Shown here: piece after piece, positions 43,679 to 52,890 of the stretch
Position numbering within the stretch: the first letter of the stretch is position 1
How the letters are laid out: every line of letters begins with the position of its first letter
NCBI RefSeq assembly: GCF_024643205.1
Contig: NZ_JAMKQJ010000004.1
Coordinates: 186,001-250,000, forward strand
Origin: Parapedobacter tibetensis
GTDB lineage: Bacteria; Bacteroidota; Bacteroidia; Sphingobacteriales; Sphingobacteriaceae
Length of the DNA stretch: 64,000 bases
Direction: 5' to 3'
The notes under the pieces: model-generated
The model's input: only the letters and a program-made list of their open reading frames with translations
Told to the model about the DNA's origin: nothing
Database searches by the model: none
Program-made: the position numbers and the translations under genes

Positions 43679-43736
43679 GCTTATAAATTATTCAAGTTTC
43701 CTTATTATAGGCTTTCGAGCCCAGTGAAATAACATT

Positions 43737-44615
43737 ATGAAAAATATTCCATTCAAAGGTATCATTTCTTATCCGATCACTCCATTTGACAATAATGACC
43801 GGGTAGATATACCGCTATTTAAAAAATTAGTGGAACGCCTGGTTACAACAGGTTCACACGGTATTGCTCCATTGGGTAGTACAGGTGTGTTACCCTATTT
43901 AACCGACGAAGAAAAAGAAGCCGTTACCGAAGCAACTATGCAGCAAGTTGCAGGCCGTATACCAACCTTGGTCGGTGTCTCTAACCTCACAACCGAAAGA
44001 ACTGTCTACCATGCAAAATTCGCAGAAAATGCTGGTGCGACAGCTGTCATGATTATACCCATGAGCTATTGGAAATTGACCGATGATGAGATCCTGAAAC
44101 ACTATGATACTGTGGCGTCCAAAATCTCTATAACAATCATGGCCTACAATAATCCAGCAACTGGTGGAGTTGATATGTCTCCCGCCCTTTTGAAGCGTCT
44201 ATTGGAGATCCCCAACATCACCATGATAAAGGAAAGTACCGGTGATGTACAGCGGATGCACTATCTCAGACGGGAATTGGGCGATGAGATTGCATTTTAC
44301 AACGGTTCTAACCCGCTTGCTTTGGCTGCTTTTGCAGCGGGAGCTACAGGATGGTGCACTGCGGCGGCGAATTTGATACCTAAATTAAATCTGGACTTGT
44401 ACAAGGCCATTCAGAACAACGATCTTTCGACGGCGCAGGACGTATTTCTGCAACAACTCGACTTATTGAAATTCATTGTAACCAAAGGTTTGCCGAGAGC
44501 CATTAAAGCCGGCCTAGACCTGATCGGTGAACAGGGGGGACAGTTGCGCGGTCCGTTGCAACCTCTCACTACAAGTGAGATAGAACAGCTGGATCTGATT
44601 CTCAAAGCAACTTAA
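43737..44615 (+). CDS. DapA-family aldolase (dihydrodipicolinate synthase/N-acetylneuraminate lyase superfamily)
   Basis: 292 aa TIM-barrel class I aldolase. GIAPLGSTGVLPYLTDEEK is the pyruvate-type binding GxTGE-like region, here GSTGV with Val in place of Glu; the Schiff-base Lys is in MIKESTGD, and the catalytic Tyr in IMAYNNP. The Glu-to-Val variation argues against true DapA and for another 2-keto acid aldolase or dehydratase. Paired with the cupin under probable MocR control. Reaction unknown. Confidence 0.82.
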   Translation: MKNIPFKGIISYPITPFDNNDRVDIPLFKKLVERLVTTGSHGIAPLGSTGVLPYLTDEEKEAVTEATMQQVAGRIPTLVGVSNLTTERTVYHAKFAENAGATAVMIIPMSYWKLTDDEILKHYDTVASKISITIMAYNNPATGGVDMSPALLKRLLEIPNITMIKESTGDVQRMHYLRRELGDEIAFYNGSNPLALAAFAAGATGWCTAAANLIPKLNLDLYKAIQNNDLSTAQDVFLQQLDLLKFIVTKGLPRAIKAGLDLIGEQGGQLRGPLQPLTTSEIEQLDLILKAT

Positions 44616-44673
44616 TAAGCGATGAAAAACTACATTTCCCCACTCTTTCTTCCTGAATAAAATTGGTCCTGCC

Positions 44674-45393
44674 ATGAGAATACATTATTTTCAACACGTT
44701 TCCTATGAGGGGCTCGGTTATATTGCAAAATGGCTAATAGAAAATAAGCATCAAGTCTCTTCCACCCGATTTTACGAAATTGGTTACGAAATTCCTAGTC
44801 TTGGAGACATAGATGCTCTAATCATTATGGGTGGACCCATGGGCGTGCATGATGATGAAACTTTTCCCTGGTTGAAGCAGGAAAAGGAATTCATCAGAAG
44901 GTGTTTAGGTGAGAAGAAGAAAGTTTTCGGCGTGTGCTTAGGTGCCCAATTGATCGCTGTTTGTCTTGGAGTTGGGGTACATCGTGCCACCTTTAACGAA
45001 ATAGGCTGGTACAAGGTCTATCCCACCGAAGAGTGTAAACGACTTTTATGGTTTTATAACCTATTTAAAGATCATCCTACCGTATTTCATTGGCATGGAG
45101 ATTTGTTCGAAATTCCTAGCGATAGGGCAATACACCTGTTGAATTCCGAAGCAAACATAAATCAGGCTTTTATTTACGACGATACAGTTGTTGCATTGCA
45201 ATTTCATTTGGAAGTTGGAAGACCAAATGTCCTTCAAATGATTGAAAGTTGCAGTTTAGACTTAAATAACGAAAAATTCATTCAAAGCATCGATAACATA
45301 CTGAAAGGCGCAGAACATAGTAGTCAATGTGAAACTATCATAGGTAAACTATTAGATCACTTTATCGGATCAAGTAACGTTAACTACGAGTGA
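44674..45393 (+). CDS. Class I glutamine amidotransferase-like protein
   Basis: 239 aa. GATase1 domain: LIIMGGPMGVHDDETFPWL, VFGVCLGAQLIA with the nucleophile Cys, TVFHWHGDLFEIP, and VALQFHLEV with the catalytic His and a following Glu. Stand-alone homologues are close to GMP-synthase-like amidotransferases of unknown acceptor. The first residues MRIHYFQHVSYEGLG also fit this group. It follows the aldolase by 58 nt. Confidence 0.85.
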   Translation: MRIHYFQHVSYEGLGYIAKWLIENKHQVSSTRFYEIGYEIPSLGDIDALIIMGGPMGVHDDETFPWLKQEKEFIRRCLGEKKKVFGVCLGAQLIAVCLGVGVHRATFNEIGWYKVYPTEECKRLLWFYNLFKDHPTVFHWHGDLFEIPSDRAIHLLNSEANINQAFIYDDTVVALQFHLEVGRPNVLQMIESCSLDLNNEKFIQSIDNILKGAEHSSQCETIIGKLLDHFIGSSNVNYE

Positions 45394-45848
45394 ACAAAAA
45401 AAAAATAATTTTCCTTGGGACGGTTTGATTTTAGTCACAATAGCCTCAAAATCTTTCAGGATGGATTTAGCTTCGGTACCCACCCAACCGGGAGATTCGC
45501 CAAATGTAGCAGTGCAGCAGTCGAAGCAAAAAAATGTTTATCGGTTAACCTTGGGTCAATCGAAAGAGCAAAAATCGACGCCGGTACGTGGGTTCGTTTT
45601 TTTCGCATCTAGGATGATCTTGTCTTGACAAAAAACACTTTGTCTCTTAAGCAGAATTAGCCAAAGTCATGATGCTGTTTTTTTGGGATGGAGATGCAAA
45701 ACAATATTATTTTAACGCTTAAATTACCGATGTGTATTTCCTCCCATCAGATCACCCGAACAGGCCTGTACCTACAGGGAGATTTCTATGACGATAAAAC
45801 AATGGATAATTTACTTTACCTCTCGTAGGAACAGTAATTAGGAGGTTT
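45394..45848. other. Gene-free island stretch with broken reading frames
   Basis: No intact gene. On the plus strand a frame at about 45430-45628 reads SKSFRMDLASVPTQPGDSPN and QKNVYRLTLGQSKEQKSTPV; another near 45680-45800 reads GDAKQYYFNA-stop-ITDVYFLPSDHPNRPVPTGRFL. Both look like decayed protein fragments of unknown family. No promoter or terminator stands out. Confidence 0.4.
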
Positions 45849-46754
45849 TTATTTTGTTGCTATTGCAGTGATACCCGTTAAAAAGTAGTGTATTGATTTT
45901 GAAACCAATTCGGGTTGTTCTTCTTGGGGGAAATGTCCGCTCGTCTCTAATTTCAATATAGTCGAATTTTGAAATCCAGAAACAAATTTGTCCAAATAAT
46001 GTGGCTTGATTAGAGAATCTTTCATTCCCCAAACAAACAAGGTCGGCTTGGTGGAAATAGCCTGTTTTTTGTTCCAAAGTTCTTCAAACCAATCTTGATC
46101 ATTTACTAGCGACATAGCAAAAGCTACAGTTCCGTTTCGCTGAGTGGAGTCGGCAAACGGTTTTGTATACTGCTTTACTAATTGCATGGAAATTTTACGT
46201 TCGCCAAATGATTTGGGTAAAATATATTTAGCTGAAAAATTAAAATAACGATATAGGAAAGGCATTAGTGGACTTTTTAAGATTTTACTGACTTTGATAA
46301 AATCGGGGTCGTTACGGCTACTCCAAAGCCATGAGTTGAGAATGACTAATTTTTTCACTTTGTCGGGGAACTGTATGGCGAAGTTTAATCCGATGGGAAC
46401 ACCAAAATCATGAACAACCAGGGTGATATTTTGTAATTCCTTTTCCAAAATAAATTTTTCGAGCGTTTTGCTATGGTTTCGGGTCGAATAATCATAATGT
46501 TCGGGCTTGTCGGATAGTCCAAAACCAATATGATCAATTGCTATACAACGAAAATTTGTTTTCAGTTTCTTGATGATGTTGCGAAAATCAAAACTCCAAG
46601 AAGGCGTTCCGTGGACAAACAATATCGTTTCTCCCTTGCCTTCATCAATGTAATGTAGTTTATGTCCGTTCACATAAAAATAATTCGAAGTGAACGGATA
46701 TTCTGATCTATCAAGCCAAAGTTCTGTCATATTGTTTTTTAACAAATTTCGCAA
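45849..46754 (-). CDS. Alpha/beta-hydrolase (haloalkane-dehalogenase-like)
   Basis: 301 aa. HGTPSWSFDFRNII is the oxyanion-hole region, VVHDFGVPIG the nucleophile elbow with Asp in the nucleophile place (as in haloalkane dehalogenases and epoxide hydrolases), FVWGMKDSLI and SGHFPQEEQP the acid/His end of the triad. The Asp nucleophile fits dehalogenase-like rather than serine hydrolase chemistry; the halide-binding Trp next to Asp is Phe. Substrate unknown. Starts 34 nt after the Crp-like gene end. Confidence 0.85.
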   Translation of the reverse strand: MRNLLKNNMTELWLDRSEYPFTSNYFYVNGHKLHYIDEGKGETILFVHGTPSWSFDFRNIIKKLKTNFRCIAIDHIGFGLSDKPEHYDYSTRNHSKTLEKFILEKELQNITLVVHDFGVPIGLNFAIQFPDKVKKLVILNSWLWSSRNDPDFIKVSKILKSPLMPFLYRYFNFSAKYILPKSFGERKISMQLVKQYTKPFADSTQRNGTVAFAMSLVNDQDWFEELWNKKQAISTKPTLFVWGMKDSLIKPHYLDKFVSGFQNSTILKLETSGHFPQEEQPELVSKSIHYFLTGITAIATK

Positions 46755-46788
46755 ATCGACAGTACACCAAACTTGGTCTATACCAACA

Positions 46789-47385
46789 TCAGAATTTCAC
46801 ATTATTAAATAGCTTGCTAAAATTAGTTGGCGAAATGCCCAAATAGGAAGCAATGTGTTTGTGTGGAACAAGTTGAAGCAAATGTGGACTTCGCTCGCAG
46901 AAGTTCTTGTAACGTTCCTCGATAGTCATGGTATGAAGTTCAATATGGCGGTTAATCATGCCTGCCAAAACAAATTCGGTTATTCGCCTAAATAATCGCT
47001 CTAACTGTTGCGATTGATCAAAAAGAGCTATGAGTTCCTGATATGTAATATATTCCAGTTCACTATCAGTTAAGCAGGTAATAAAATATTTGGAAGGAGC
47101 CTGAAATGAAAATGATTCGGGGATTGCACACAAGTTCGGAGAGTAAGTAAATGCAATGACTTGCGTTTTGTGATCAGCCTCAAAATGGGACATTTGGACA
47201 CCACTTTTCACGAAGAAGAGTTCTTTTTGAACTTGTCCGGCAACAGTAATAAAGTCTCCCTTTTTGAACCTTTTTATCTTCAGGTTTTCGGTCAGCAACT
47301 CATAGTCGCTTTTATCAATGTCGTGAAAAAGTTTCAAGTAATCATGACGTTCCATAAAACTTGTGATGTGTAGGCTTATTTTCAT
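46789..47385 (-). CDS. Crp/Fnr-family transcriptional regulator
   Basis: 198 aa. N-terminal cyclic-nucleotide-binding-like beta-roll (LKIKRFKKGDFITVAGQVQKELFFVKSG) and C-terminal winged helix ending VPHKHIASYLGISPTNFSKLF. No Fe-S cysteine cluster is visible. This Bacteroidetes subgroup often regulates a neighbouring gene, so the hydrolase 34 nt downstream is the likely target or co-transcribed gene. ATG 47385; an in-frame ATG 33 nt later (MERHDYL) is possible. Confidence 0.85.
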   Translation of the reverse strand: MKISLHITSFMERHDYLKLFHDIDKSDYELLTENLKIKRFKKGDFITVAGQVQKELFFVKSGVQMSHFEADHKTQVIAFTYSPNLCAIPESFSFQAPSKYFITCLTDSELEYITYQELIALFDQSQQLERLFRRITEFVLAGMINRHIELHTMTIEERYKNFCERSPHLLQLVPHKHIASYLGISPTNFSKLFNNVKF

Positions 47386-47582
47386 CCAGTTGCATGATGT
47401 ATGCTATTCAGGAGCAGATATCGTACAACCAGAAAGGACTTAGGGCAACATTAAGGTTGCAAAACAAAGGAAACAATAACTGTTGCTTCGACAAAACTAT
47501 TCATTGCAATTGACTTGCACAAGAAAAGTTAGGCCGTTCTATAATTAGCACAGCACGAAGAAGATTACTAGCCAATGAAAAC

Positions 47583-48044
47583 TCAGCTAATAACCAAGAA
47601 CCTCCGATGATAATTAATTTGCCCTAGATGGTAACTCAAATGGCTGGTCAGGTGTACCAGAAAGTGTCCAATGCTCATTGTATTGCCCAATATCTTTGCG
47701 GGAAAATCTTTTAACAAATCTTCATCAGTAAAGTGGCGCAAGACCTCTTGCACAACATTTTTAGCGTCATTTAATCCGGAAAGGATTCCTTCAGTAGCAG
47801 TGCCGGCCGCGTTAAACTCGTAATCTCTGTCCCTCACAAATCCGTTATCGCCCAACACAGCCCCAATAAAATGATGGATTGCTCCGGCAATATGCAGTGC
47901 CAGATTTCCGGCTGAGTTGTTTATCGCACCTTCTTTAACCCAGAGCAGTTCATTATTTTCATATGATGATACTTCATCGATTGTGTTCTGTATATCTCTG
48001 ATCAGAATTTGCGCTATTGATGATATTATTGATTGATTTTCCAT
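47583..48044 (-). CDS. DinB-family protein
   Basis: 153 aa four-helix bundle. Metal-type His residues appear as NLALHIAGAIHHFIGAVLG, IGHFLVHLTSHLSYHLGQINYHRR, the usual DinB/DUF1572 pattern. Family members include thiol-S-transferases and unknown metal enzymes; a role in low-molecular-weight-thiol chemistry is possible. It is 2 nt downstream of the DUF417 gene on the same strand, so a two-gene operon. Confidence 0.82.
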   Translation of the reverse strand: MENQSIISSIAQILIRDIQNTIDEVSSYENNELLWVKEGAINNSAGNLALHIAGAIHHFIGAVLGDNGFVRDRDYEFNAAGTATEGILSGLNDAKNVVQEVLRHFTDEDLLKDFPAKILGNTMSIGHFLVHLTSHLSYHLGQINYHRRFLVIS

Positions 48045-48046
48045 GA

Positions 48047-48619
48047 CTAAAATTGAATGTTATTTTTGCTTAAATAGAACCTAGCCGATTCACTCATGGT
48101 GAGGAATGAGCCTCCCAGAAGCAGCAGATCCTTGATGACAATTCTCCCCCTACCAGATAGATATGGGAAGCCGTTGTGCTGATCACCTAGCGCTGGCACC
48201 CAAGTTTCGGGTGTTGTCGCTAAAAAAGACAAAGTGCCTAATGCCATGATAAAAACAAGGACGCTTCCTATCACACTTAACAGTGGAGCGACTTTGTGCA
48301 GGCCCACCAATATACCCATGCCCATAAGGAGAATACCAAGACCCTTAGAAAAGCCATAGGTATTATTGGCAATGTGCCACTGGTGGTTTTTAGAAACAAG
48401 TTCGCCCTCTTTGTTCACATGTTTTTTGTATTCCGAAGGGTGGTTATAAAAGGACGACATCAATGGGCTGTTGGCTACAAATGGAGTGATGCCGTCAGCT
48501 TCATAGGTTGCGAATTTTAACGCACCGATCCATACTAATATCAGTACTGTTCCGTAACGGATGATGTTATAGTCAAATATGTCAAGGCCTGCCATTGTTT
48601 TAAGGATAGAAATTTTCAT
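48047..48619 (-). CDS. YkgB-like membrane protein (DUF417)
   Basis: 190 aa with about four membrane helices; family features include the FDYNIIRYGTVLILVWIGALKFATYEADGI start, an extracytosolic loop with NSPLMSSFYNHP, and GFSKGLGILLMGMGILVGL. The protein ends in a charged tail. DUF417 proteins are inner-membrane proteins without known function. Operon with DinB downstream; an AraC regulator gene lies upstream on the same strand, 64 nt away. Confidence 0.85.
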   Translation of the reverse strand: MKISILKTMAGLDIFDYNIIRYGTVLILVWIGALKFATYEADGITPFVANSPLMSSFYNHPSEYKKHVNKEGELVSKNHQWHIANNTYGFSKGLGILLMGMGILVGLHKVAPLLSVIGSVLVFIMALGTLSFLATTPETWVPALGDQHNGFPYLSGRGRIVIKDLLLLGGSFLTMSESARFYLSKNNIQF

Positions 48620-48683
48620 GCTGTATTAATTTAATCCAAAATTACATCAGCATAAATTGTTAAAACATGGACGAAAAAGGATT

Positions 48684-49541
48684 TTACCTGTTCAAATCTG
48701 CCACAATTGATATCCCAATTTTATCACGGAAAGCTTGGGGCGACACTTTGGTAAACCGCTTAAAAACCCGACTGAAATAGAATTCGTCTTGGAAGTTCAG
48801 CGCATAAGCGATCTCTTTGATACTTTTACGGGTAAGGTGAAGCTGCTTCTTGGCCTCTAGGATGAGCCTTTCAGTTATTAAATGGCGGGGTGGCTTCTTG
48901 AAATAGTTTGAGCAACGCTTGGTCAGAGTATTTGGGGCCATGCCTAATAGCGAGGCATAATCCTTCGGGCTATGGAGTGAAAGGTAATGCTCATCCACTA
49001 ATTCTCTGAGCCGTTCCATCACCTCATCATACTGCCGTTGCTCAACTTGTTGTGAAATAGAAGCTGTCTTAACAGTGCTTGCCTTAGCCAAAAACAGTTG
49101 AAGATAAGCTCTTAATACAATCTCTGAAGGATCTTTCTTTTCAAATTCATGTGTAATTTGATCCGCCAAGACTTGGAATTCGTGTGCATCACCGATGGTT
49201 AGGTTTACTAATGGCTGAATGTAAACATTATTGAACAGCAGGCCATTGCAACATACTTCCGCACGGTGATATTCAATACAGTAAAAGTCACCATGAAATC
49301 GAAGCATCCAAGACTTCTTAGACAATGAGGCATCAAGCTCAATGGTTTGCAGCGGGGTCGCAAATAAAAGTACTGGTCCTTCAAAAGGAAAGACGCCAAA
49401 ATCTGCACGGTAATGACCCCTGCCCTCTGGAATGTATAAGATTGAATACTCCGTATATTGCGTAGGTCGGTTCTGCAATTTGTTGAGCCCAGTTGTAAGG
49501 CCAAACATATAGTCACCAGATTTTGAAACAATTTCTTTCAC
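48684..49541 (-). CDS. AraC-family regulator (DUF417/DinB side)
   Basis: 285 aa. N-terminal ligand-binding-like cupin (FGLTTGLNKLQNRPTQYTEYSI, GHYRADFG) and a C-terminal double helix-turn-helix (SPKDYASLLGMAPNTLTKRCSNYF, SIKEIAYALNFQDEFYFSRVFKRFTKVSPQAFR). It probably controls the two genes 64 nt downstream and perhaps the divergent promoter at 49614-49663. Effector unknown. Confidence 0.88.
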   Translation of the reverse strand: MKEIVSKSGDYMFGLTTGLNKLQNRPTQYTEYSILYIPEGRGHYRADFGVFPFEGPVLLFATPLQTIELDASLSKKSWMLRFHGDFYCIEYHRAEVCCNGLLFNNVYIQPLVNLTIGDAHEFQVLADQITHEFEKKDPSEIVLRAYLQLFLAKASTVKTASISQQVEQRQYDEVMERLRELVDEHYLSLHSPKDYASLLGMAPNTLTKRCSNYFKKPPRHLITERLILEAKKQLHLTRKSIKEIAYALNFQDEFYFSRVFKRFTKVSPQAFRDKIGISIVADLNR

Positions 49542-49613
49542 GTTGTAAAATTATAACATTCGTATGAAATATACCTTTTTACGAGTAAGCCAATTCTGTT
49601 CATCAACTACACA

Positions 49614-49635
49614 AATTTTGTCGCATTTTTCCAAA
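49614..49635 (+). promoter_or_regulatory. Regulon box 1, upstream of the VOC gene
   Basis: 22 bp with core TTTTGTCG-C-ATTTTTCC, ending in AAA. Exactly 20 nt downstream lies CATCTTTG (49656-49663), a near match to the -7 consensus. The same box and spacing occur at 52069 and 53302. Confidence 0.65.
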
Positions 49636-49775
49636 TTATACAGCTTTGAACTCAGCATCTTTGTCGTACCTTATTTAAGGTCACTTTGGACTTGAAGCAG
49701 GTACACTACGGCAAACTTATTCACAGAAGAAAGCTTCAGATTTGCCAATTGCACATTGAACTTAGCATCTAAAAA

Positions 49776-50171
49776 ATGAAAATAAAAGTTATCGGCATTC
49801 CAGTGCAGGACCAAGAAAAAGCGTTAAAGTTTTATACAGAAAAGTTAGGCTTTTTAAAAAAAAGTGACGTGCCGTTAGACGAAAATACCAGATGGCTGAC
49901 CGTTGTAAGCAAAGATGACCAGGATGGGGCCGAAATTCTTCTAGAACCTTCACCTAGCCATTTTGGGCCAACAAAGACCTACCAAAGTTCATTATTTGAA
50001 GCTGGTATTCCATACACCCAACTCGATTCAGACAATGTTCAGCGAGACTACGAACGTCTTTTGAGTTTAGGAGTTGAATTTAGTGTTGAACCTAAGACTT
50101 TAGGAACAGAAAAATTTGCAGTATTCAATGACACGTGCGGAAACCATATTCAGATCGTTGAAATGCTTTGA
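49776..50171 (+). CDS. VOC-superfamily (glyoxalase/bleomycin-resistance) protein
   Basis: 131 aa. VOC fold: VIGIPVQDQEKALKFYTEKLGF, RWLTVVSKDDQDGAEILLEPS, and FAVFNDTCGNHIQIVEM. Metal-ligand positions seem partly changed, so it may be a lyase, dioxygenase or binding protein. Its gene is under regulon box 1 and its stop overlaps the start of the following DUF2867 gene, so the three genes to 51272 form one unit. Confidence 0.85.
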   Translation: MKIKVIGIPVQDQEKALKFYTEKLGFLKKSDVPLDENTRWLTVVSKDDQDGAEILLEPSPSHFGPTKTYQSSLFEAGIPYTQLDSDNVQRDYERLLSLGVEFSVEPKTLGTEKFAVFNDTCGNHIQIVEML

Positions 50172-50728
50172 AAATTATTAAAACTAATCTTCCGATGAGT
50201 TCCATTTTAAAAAACAATCACCTACAATATGATTATATAGACTGTTTTCAGGGAGTCTTAATAGCCAAGAACGATGAGCTTACGATATCTGACGCCTGCA
50301 TCGCATTTTTATCTTCAGTTAGAGAAACCGTCCAGAAACTATCAACTATTAAAGCTAAAATTGTATCCATGGTCGGTCTTAAAGCTAAACCTTTTAAAAT
50401 GCAAAAACTTGATAAATTTAAGTACGAAGCAGGAGAACAATTAGGAATTTTAAAAGTGTATGAAAGAAGTGATAATGAAATAACTCTGGGTTCAAACGGT
50501 ACCCATTTTAATTTTAGAATATCGCTGATCCTTGGATACACTATAATTGATAAGCCTAGAACCCTTTCGATGAGTACAAGGGTGGTTTTTAACAACTGGT
50601 TAGGAAGGTTTTATTTCTCGCTAATTAAGCCGCTACATTTAATTTTCTCCAAGATTTTATTAGGATCGACAATAAGAAAATTAGAAAGAAAGGCCTTGTT
50701 AAAAGACAATAACTTTAATTCAATATAA
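50168..50728 (+). CDS. DUF2867-like protein 1
   Basis: 186 aa, starting at TTG 50168. The start is supported because residues KIIKTNLP align with KILQTNLP of the neighbouring paralogue, whose start is ATG; the first ATG here (50195) would cut this. The DUF2867 pattern (FLSSVRETVQKLSTIKAKIVSMVGLK, FRISLILGYT..., VVFNNWLGRFYFSLIKPLHLIF) is visible but less typical than in the second copy. Role unknown. Overlaps the VOC stop by 4 nt. Confidence 0.7.
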   Translation: MKIIKTNLPMSSILKNNHLQYDYIDCFQGVLIAKNDELTISDACIAFLSSVRETVQKLSTIKAKIVSMVGLKAKPFKMQKLDKFKYEAGEQLGILKVYERSDNEITLGSNGTHFNFRISLILGYTIIDKPRTLSMSTRVVFNNWLGRFYFSLIKPLHLIFSKILLGSTIRKLERKALLKDNNFNSI

Positions 50729-50732
50729 AGAC

Positions 50733-51272
50733 ATGAAAATACTTCAAACTAATCTTCCTAAAAGTTCATTACTTAATATCGATTATAAAAAATATCACTA
50801 CATCGACTGCTTCCAAGGGACACTCATCGACAAAGCAACTACCTTTACGCCAACCGAAGTCAGTAATGCATTTTTTTTATCGCTGCCTAATTGGGGAAAG
50901 GTCCTACTCAGCCTTAGAAACAAAATTGTTTCCGTATTTGGCCTAAAGGTGTCTGGTGATGCGAACAAATTAAAAGAATTTGCTAATGCTAATTACAAGA
51001 AAGGCGACCAGCTCGGATATTTAAAAGTATTTGATGTAAACAAAAATGAACTCGTGTTTGGGATGGATGACAAACACTTGGATTTTAGAGGCTCCTTATT
51101 ACTCGAAGAAACGAAAGTTGGTAGTCAAAAAAAAATTACGATTTCTACAGTGGTGCTCTATAACAACTGGTTTGGGCGATTTTATTTTTTCCTGATAAAG
51201 CCGCTTCATAAAATTATCATGAAGGTTATGTTAAAAAGATTAATCGAGAAATTAGAAATGAAAAGCATATAA
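50733..51272 (+). CDS. DUF2867-like protein 2
   Basis: 179 aa. Typical DUF2867: YHYIDCFQGTLID, AFFLSLPNWGKVLLSLRNKIVSVFGLK, LDFRGSLLLE and VVLYNNWFGRFYFFLIKPLH. It is a tandem paralogue of the gene before, only 4 nt away. Homologues are often encoded with SDR or AraC regulators; no biochemical activity is known to me. Confidence 0.78.
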   Translation: MKILQTNLPKSSLLNIDYKKYHYIDCFQGTLIDKATTFTPTEVSNAFFLSLPNWGKVLLSLRNKIVSVFGLKVSGDANKLKEFANANYKKGDQLGYLKVFDVNKNELVFGMDDKHLDFRGSLLLEETKVGSQKKITISTVVLYNNWFGRFYFFLIKPLHKIIMKVMLKRLIEKLEMKSI

Positions 51273-51299
51273 TTATTACCTTAGGATATTTGCTAGCAA

Positions 51300-52034
51300 G
51301 TGAAATATACAGAGTGTAAACCTCACATCTTATTGGCGCCTTTTATAGATGCATATTGGGAGCTCACCTGCAAAGCGGGTGGAACTGCTATTCATAAGAT
51401 CTTGCCCGACGGATGTGTAGACCTCGCCATAAATATCGGAGACGACTTTCTTAATGAAAAAGATAATTCAGTTTTCAAAAGCGAAAAGGCATATTTGGGT
51501 GGAGCAATAACGCAGTTTGTGGAGGCCATTTTTTCGCAGGAAACCCATTTAATTGGTGTTCGTTTTAAACCTTCAGCATTCTCACATTTTTATGCGTACT
51601 CCTCATTGCATGAAGTAACCAATAACGTTGTTGAACTTTCAAATGATCTGGTTCCAAAAATTAGCTCATTCTCTGACGATATTGCTACGGCATTCGATTC
51701 CTTCTTTCACAATAAACTTAATCAATCCAAACATTCCTTGTTGCCTATCGTTGCAACTGTTAAGCAGTACGTTGGTCGTATATCAGTAAGTGAGTTAGCC
51801 AAAAAACATTTCACGACTGTTAGGCAGTTGGAAAGAAATTTCAGCTACCACATTGGCTTGAGCCCAAAGGAATTTATAAATATTATTCGATACCGGTATG
51901 CGCAGCAGCTCATACTAGAAAAGTATCCTGAAATAAAGCTTGCTGAAATTGCTTTTGATAGTGGCTACTATGACCAAGCGCACTTGAGTAACGAAATTAA
52001 AAAATACTCAGGGGTTGTTCCGACAAATCTCTAA
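51300..52034 (+). CDS. AraC-family regulator with DUF6597-type N-terminus
   Basis: 244 aa, GTG start at 51300. N-terminal part (LAPFIDAYWELTC, KILPDGCVDLAINIGD, LIGVRFKPSAFSHF) is the DUF6597 sensing domain; C-terminal AraC DNA-binding domain: SVSELAKKHFTTVRQLERNF and KLAEIAFDSGYYDQAHLSNEIKKYSGVVPT. It lies between regulon boxes 1 and 2, which makes it the best candidate regulator of the 22-bp boxes. Located 27 nt behind the DUF2867 pair. Confidence 0.88.
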   Translation: MKYTECKPHILLAPFIDAYWELTCKAGGTAIHKILPDGCVDLAINIGDDFLNEKDNSVFKSEKAYLGGAITQFVEAIFSQETHLIGVRFKPSAFSHFYAYSSLHEVTNNVVELSNDLVPKISSFSDDIATAFDSFFHNKLNQSKHSLLPIVATVKQYVGRISVSELAKKHFTTVRQLERNFSYHIGLSPKEFINIIRYRYAQQLILEKYPEIKLAEIAFDSGYYDQAHLSNEIKKYSGVVPTNL

Positions 52035-52068
52035 TTAATCACTCTTTGTGTCAGTTCATGGCATTTTG

Positions 52069-52090
52069 AATTTTGTCGTATTTTTCCAAA
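52069..52090 (+). promoter_or_regulatory. Regulon box 2, upstream of the UbiE-like gene
   Basis: Same 22-bp box (T instead of C at the variable position) directly after the AraC gene. TACTTTTG follows at 52111-52118, a spacing of exactly 20 nt; the methyltransferase starts at 52150. Confidence 0.7.
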
Positions 52091-52149
52091 CGACACGGTT
52101 TTTGCCGATGTACTTTTGGTTTCCAAAACCTGATCGTCACGCGTAATAA

Positions 52150-52890
52150 ATGAATGCACAAACAACCCCTAGAGCTTCTTCCGAAAGCAGCCATGAACAA
52201 ATTGAAAAAATGTTTGACAGCGTGTCTGATCACTATGACTCCATGAATAGGATAATCACCTGGGGCTTAGATAGAAAGTGGCGCAACAATGTACTAAAAC
52301 TGATCATTGAAAGAAAACCCAATTCAGTTTTAGACATTGCCACAGGTACCGGTGAAATGGCCATTTTATTAAGCAAAACTGGCGCTGAACATATCTTAGC
52401 CGTTGACATATCTCAGGGAATGTTAGCCCTTGCCAATGAAAAAATCCAACTTTTAAACTTACGAAAGCAAGTTAAAACCGAAATTCAAAATGCGGAAAAC
52501 TTGAGTGTACCGGATAGCTCCTTTGATGTGGTAACCGTCGTTTATGGAATAAGAAATTTTGAGAACTTAGAAAAGGGTCTTTCGCAAATACTGCGAGTAC
52601 TTAAACCGGGCGGTGTCATGATTATATTGGAAACATCAATTCCAGACAATCGAATATTAGAATTTGGATATCTCTTTTATGCAAGACAAATAATGCCTTT
52701 AATAGCGAGCTTATTTTCCAAGGATAAAAGCGCCTACACTTATCTGTGCAAATCCGCAATTCGGTTTCCTTACGGCAGGGAATTCGTAAAAATTTTAGAG
52801 GAAGCTGGGTTTAAAGATGTAAAATCAATGCCCCAGACTTATGGAATCTCAACTATTTACCATGCAAAAAAGGAAATTTGTCGAAAATAA
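52150..52890 (+). CDS. UbiE/MenG-type methyltransferase
   Basis: 246 aa SAM-dependent methyltransferase with UbiE signatures: EKMFDSVSDHYDSMNRIITWGLDRKWR, the SAM loop VLDIATGTGEMAI, DVVTVVYGIRNFENLEKGLSQILRVLKPGG, and YLCKSAIRFPYG. UbiE enzymes C-methylate demethylmenaquinone in menaquinone synthesis. Being island-borne, it is probably an accessory copy or has a changed substrate. It overlaps the membrane-protein gene behind it by 29 nt (ATG 52862). Confidence 0.85.
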   Translation: MNAQTTPRASSESSHEQIEKMFDSVSDHYDSMNRIITWGLDRKWRNNVLKLIIERKPNSVLDIATGTGEMAILLSKTGAEHILAVDISQGMLALANEKIQLLNLRKQVKTEIQNAENLSVPDSSFDVVTVVYGIRNFENLEKGLSQILRVLKPGGVMIILETSIPDNRILEFGYLFYARQIMPLIASLFSKDKSAYTYLCKSAIRFPYGREFVKILEEAGFKDVKSMPQTYGISTIYHAKKEICRK

